Shown: piece after piece, positions 19,301-22,429 of the stretch
How positions within the stretch are numbered: position 1 is the first letter of the stretch
Layout of the letters: each line of letters starts with the position of its first letter
NCBI GenBank assembly: GCA_018398765.1
Contig: JAHBMJ010000493.1
Location: 1 to 22,429 of the forward strand
Direction: 5' to 3'
Source of the DNA: Chromera velia
Taxonomy: Eukaryota; Sar; Chromeraceae
DNA length: 22,429 nt
Notes under the pieces: generated by a model
What the model was told of the DNA's origin: nothing
Database searches by the model: none
Seen by the model: only the letters and a program-made list of their open reading frames with translations
Translations under genes and position numbers: made by a program

Positions 19301-21625
19301 TTTTCCTTCTCTGCCTCCTGCTCCTTCTTCTTGGCGGCGTTCGACTTCGTGTCTTGCTCAGCGATCACTGAGGAACACGGAGGGGGCAAGGGAGACAGCG
19401 CACAAATGCGAAAGAAGCCAAGGGAACCGACCAATCCGTCCCCCCACTCCCTCCCTCCCCCATTTCATGCAAGCCGAATTGAGTGAAATCGAAAAAGGAG
19501 GGAAGGAATGAGGCAAGCAACCAAGAAAGAAAGAAGGAAAGAAAGAAAGAACGAACGAACGAACGAACGAACGAACGAACGAACGAAAGGAAGGAAAGAA
19601 AGAAAGAAAGAAAGGCAAGAGACCGAAAAACGAAAAGCCACACTTTGACACCAGGCAGAGAAAAAGATAGACAGAAACAGAAACGAACGAGTATACAAGA
19701 TCCACCCAGCACCCTTTTTCTCTCACGCACAAAAAGAGAGACGGACCGATGTTGTCCCACTGAAAGAGATCAGACGAATTTTCTTCGCACTTCAGGAGAG
19801 CGTTTCTGCACATAATCCATCCAAACAAAAGGGGTGAGCACACCCATGAACACCAGCAGAGTGTTCGGCAGAGCAAAGAAAGAACATCACCCCCCCCCCC
19901 CNNNNNNNNNNNNNNNNNNNNNNNNNNNNCCCCCCCTGCAGGAAAAAAAGTGACAACCAATCGGCAATGCCAGCAAGAACCAGCCCATCAATACACTCCA
20001 TGAAAGAAAAGAGAGGGAATATACCCAAAAGAGAATGCAAGCAGAGAGACAGACTGACACAAAATCAGAGGAGGCAAAAGAAGGGGAAAAGATCCGAATT
20101 TTCTTTCCTTCCTTACTGACGCGTATTCCAGATAGAAGACTGCGCTGTCCGGATGGAACTGTTCTCCGTCCAATTCCTTCATCCTGCACCCACACAAGAC
20201 AAAGTGAAGACAAAAAGGTTTTCAAAAGAGGAGAGAAGGGATCTACACAAAATCTTGGAGCTCGATGGGAAGACTTGTGTTGTGCAACCTTGCGTGTCTC
20301 ATACACGCCGTGCGACAGACTTGCGGGACGACCGACCGACGAAGGACACGCTGATGCACTCATTCATTAAGTGATTCACCCACTACATCACGCAGCGATC
20401 AACCAACGACCGAATATCTGCCAGCGTGCTCGACTGCCTGCCTGACTGACTGACTTGAGTTCGAGGGCCCAGGAGAGGTGTCGGGCTGCCTCTCCAAGGT
20501 CGTTCGCTCTGCCGAGTTCCTTTCCTTTAGTCTTCAGGGTCTCAGCAGTCTCTCCCTCAGGAATATCGTCCCCCTCCTCCTCCTCCTCCTCTTCCCCATC
20601 CTCGTCTGCCTCGTCCTCTTCCTCCTCACCGTCCACCTCCTCTTCATCTTCTTCACCCTCTCCTTCCTTCGCCTCGTCTGCAGCAGCTGCGACGGCGGCT
20701 GGAGGATCGTTAGAGGCGCCCTGCATGATTTCAGACAGCCATCAGGCAGAGGATGTGAACGAAACTGGACGCCTAGACAGAAGAAGAAGGCGACTTGCAA
20801 GGAAGAAGAGCACGAAAGAGCAAGGATACACGCTGAGAGATGCGCATTGGGCGTGCATTCGGTGCAAAAGGAAGGGAGAGCGCGTCGCAAACGCCAGCAA
20901 ACAAACCGACAAACCTCCGTAGGGTTTTCCAACTCATTCGCGGGTGTGTGTGTGGCCGTGTCCTCCATGGCTGCTGCTGCCTCGTTGCTGGGTGGGGACT
21001 GGGGTTTGGTGTCTGGGGCTCCTGCTCCTGCATAGACAAGCGCAGAGTGGTATCAATAATAACGAGTCAAAAGAAGAGAGAAACACGTGGAGAGTGCATT
21101 GACTGAAGCATGCCTTTGAAATGTATGGAGTCCCACCCCTACAGACGGAGGAAAACAACAGAACGAAAGAGACGGAGAGGATCTCCTCGACTTTTGTGTT
21201 GGGGGGGGGGTTTTGCTTCCTGAGTGCTTTCGTGCTTCTCTAGTGGACTGTCGCTGTCATCTCGTGCGACTCCGGTTGACCTACCGGCAAGTGTTTCGGC
21301 GACTTGGGCTGCGTCTGCAGGGAAAACAAAAGGCAGACAAATGAAGAAGGAAGCGTCAGATACACTTGGTTAAGAAAAAAAGCGCGATAGCAACAGGAGG
21401 GTTAGAACGACCATTGGGAGCCAAAATTGCCACAGAGGACATCCAAAAGATATGGAAATGCACGGACTGAGCTCGACCTTCCTTTTCCTCACCCAGCGTC
21501 AAGAGCTTTTCTGGCAGAGAGATGCAAGCGAAAATGTACCACCATACGGAATATACAAACAGGCGGGCTTTCCACCCCTCTCGGGCTCCTACCCATTTAC
21601 ATCTTGACTTACCAGCGGCGCTCAT
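15572..21625 (-). CDS. NASP: NASP-family SHNi-TPR histone H3-H4 chaperone, 15 exons, 481 aa
   Basis: Exons in coding order: 21625-21613, 21314-21285, 21027-20915, 20720-20455, 20183-20121, 19805-19747, 19367-19091, 18703-18670, 18472-18395, 18106-18042, 17700-17634, 16886-16779, 16510-16400, 16038-15995, 15689-15572 (TAG). They total 1446 nt and every phase agrees; ATG at 21625. NASP proteins (Hif1 in budding yeast, Sim3 in fission yeast) bind and store H3-H4 in the nucleus. Seen here: a Glu/Asp-rich tract at 70-104; first TPR around ARHLSWALEL...FHPDSAVFYLEYANALL (131-166); a long charged insertion (183-253) ending in a second acidic patch near 231-253; then DLQLAWETFECARKAYD, matching the way the NASP TPR2 is interrupted. 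TPR3 and TPR4 cover 286-355, followed by a helical coiled-coil region (356-428). A basic nuclear localisation signal KKKRRV is at 456-461. A putative extra exon near 17321-17341 was left out because exons 11 and 12 join in phase without it. Confidence 0.9.
16322..16384. repeat. (AC)n/GA microsatellite in NASP intron 13
   Basis: AC 16323-16360, then GGGAGAGGGAGAGAGAG. In the sense direction it is CT then GT, starting within 20 bases after the exon 13 donor. Here the tract is at the 5' end of the intron, unlike most others. Confidence 0.92.
16915..17150. repeat. Irregular GGAAA/GAAAA polypurine tract beside a splice acceptor
   Basis: About 235 bases of pure A/G on the plus strand, built from AGGAAAGGAA and AAGAAAAGG units. 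In the NASP sense direction it is pure pyrimidine and runs almost up to the TTGCAG acceptor of exon 12 (exon start 16886). Such mirror-like polypurine tracts can form triplex DNA; whether this one does is not shown. Confidence 0.95.
19525..19620. repeat. GAAA and (ACGA)n tetranucleotide repeats in NASP intron 6
   Basis: AAAGAAAGAAGG units, then a run of about nine ACGA units (19550-19587), then GGAA/GAAA units again. In the sense direction it is pyrimidine-rich, about 150-250 bases upstream of the exon 7 acceptor. Confidence 0.92.
19902..19929. other. Assembly gap (28 N) inside a poly-C run in NASP intron 5
   Basis: Unknown bases flanked by C runs (19890-19901 and 19930-19936). The gap falls in the intron between exons 5 and 6, so it does not affect the protein. 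The true length of the C tract, and of the intron, is unknown. Confidence 0.98.
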
Positions 21626-22429
21626 AACTTCTGCTTTGTCTTTGGGAGGGTCAGTCGGCGCTTCTGTCTTTCTTTATGCCAAGGAAGGTAATTCACTTCC
21701 TTTGGAGACGGTTCAAGCGGGAAACAAACTGCGCGACAAGAAACGTTAGAATCCCTCTCCTTTGATGTGGAGTCCTGGCTTCTGCGTGGCACTATCGACA
21801 AAAGTGAGCTGCTTTCCTGCAAATGTGATCACTCAAGAAAGTCTCACTTGAAAGAGAAAAACAAGCAACAAGTTCAAGCATGTTCAAGCTTCGATCGCAA
21901 AATTGTGGCATATTGTGGCGCCATGATGGCGCGCCATGTGGCGCCTTCGCAAATTTTGAAATTTCTAATTTTTGTGCCGGCGCACTTGGCCAAAGGATCC
22001 GCAGATTTCTTGGGGCGCTCTCGGCCCAGCATGGCCCAGCCGGATCATCATGCCCGCGTACGGATTTGATCGGAACTGTTGTTCGCGTACACTAGCTGTA
22101 TACTAGCTGTGATTCGAACATTCTATATAACCAATTCAGAGTTTCCAACGTACGATCGAAGACTGCGAATGTCAGTGCTTCTTCGCTTTCGCAGGTGAAT
22201 TTGTGTTCTTGCTCTGGCGGTGGCCTGCGTTTTCTCTTGGTTCCCAGAAGAAACAGACTTCCCAGCCTCCTCTCTCAGCCCTGTTGCGCATCAGAGGGGA
22301 GACGTATCGATCGATCAGATATCTTCCGATAGAGCTTGGTCATACCCGATCAGGGCGTCGAGAAGGCTTTGGCCACTTCAGCTCTTTGAAGAATATCTCC
22401 TTCCGGCTCTTGACAAGAGCCCTTTATCC
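21626..22429. other. Upstream region of NASP, no supported gene
   Basis: Contains the NASP promoter region. Visible: a run of GGCGCC/ATGGCGCGCCAT words at 21917-21946, a short direct repeat ACTAGCTGT (22091 and 22102), a TATA-like TCTATATAACCAAT near 22121 that faces the right edge, and a 17-base hairpin GGCTCTTG/CAAGAGCC at 22405-22421. Short frames here match no family; a gene could begin beyond the window. Confidence 0.5.

Noticed and set aside
20455-20922. Ser-rich plus-strand frame over NASP exons 3-4
   Set aside because: Antisense shadow of the Glu/Asp-rich coding tract.
1-22429. CRISPR arrays, tRNA or rRNA genes, bacterial operons or phage genes
   Set aside because: The repeats are simple microsatellites without spacers, I saw no RNA gene core, and all supported genes are spliced eukaryotic genes.

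Overview
The window is nuclear DNA of a eukaryote with many introns. I can assemble four spliced protein genes from it, with 26 introns between them. The base composition, very heavy dinucleotide microsatellite load, introns of about 190-750 bases and TGCATGC-type intergenic motifs suggest an alveolate, most likely a chromerid alga such as Chromera velia. That placement is an inference from style, not a match I could test. A short N gap at 19902-19929 shows it is a draft assembly.

Layout. 1-1946: no supported gene; AT-rich intergenic DNA with a 27-base tandem duplication at the left edge, then the 3' flank of gene 1. 1947-5312 (minus): seven-exon secreted GDSL lipase of the phospholipase B1 type, 416 aa. 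5313-7170: intergenic, with a GC-rich hairpin, an AT-rich island and a CT/GT microsatellite. 7171-10068 (minus): four-exon POLD2, the small (B) subunit of DNA polymerase delta, 533 aa. 10069-10972: 904-base divergent spacer. 10973-13759 (plus): four-exon gene for a 476-aa protein of no family I recognise, with a possible N-myristoylation signal and a coiled coil. 13760-15571: convergent intergenic region with an AT-rich palindromic island. 15572-21625 (minus): fifteen-exon NASP-family SHNi-TPR histone H3-H4 chaperone, 481 aa. 21626-22429: NASP upstream region, no supported gene.

The genes do not form an operon. POLD2 (lagging-strand DNA synthesis) and NASP (histone supply) both act in S phase, but nothing in the sequence shows that they are co-regulated.

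The exons were joined by reading frame, protein family alignment and GT/AG borders, without transcript data. The resulting junctions share a tight consensus: G at donor +5 in 25 of 26, TGCAG acceptors in 22 of 26, and the unusual GTC donor start in 13 of 26. The most unusual structural signal is that several introns carry two microsatellites that are reverse complements of each other, in the order needed for the intron to fold back on itself, with the second arm close to the 3' splice site in the clearest cases.
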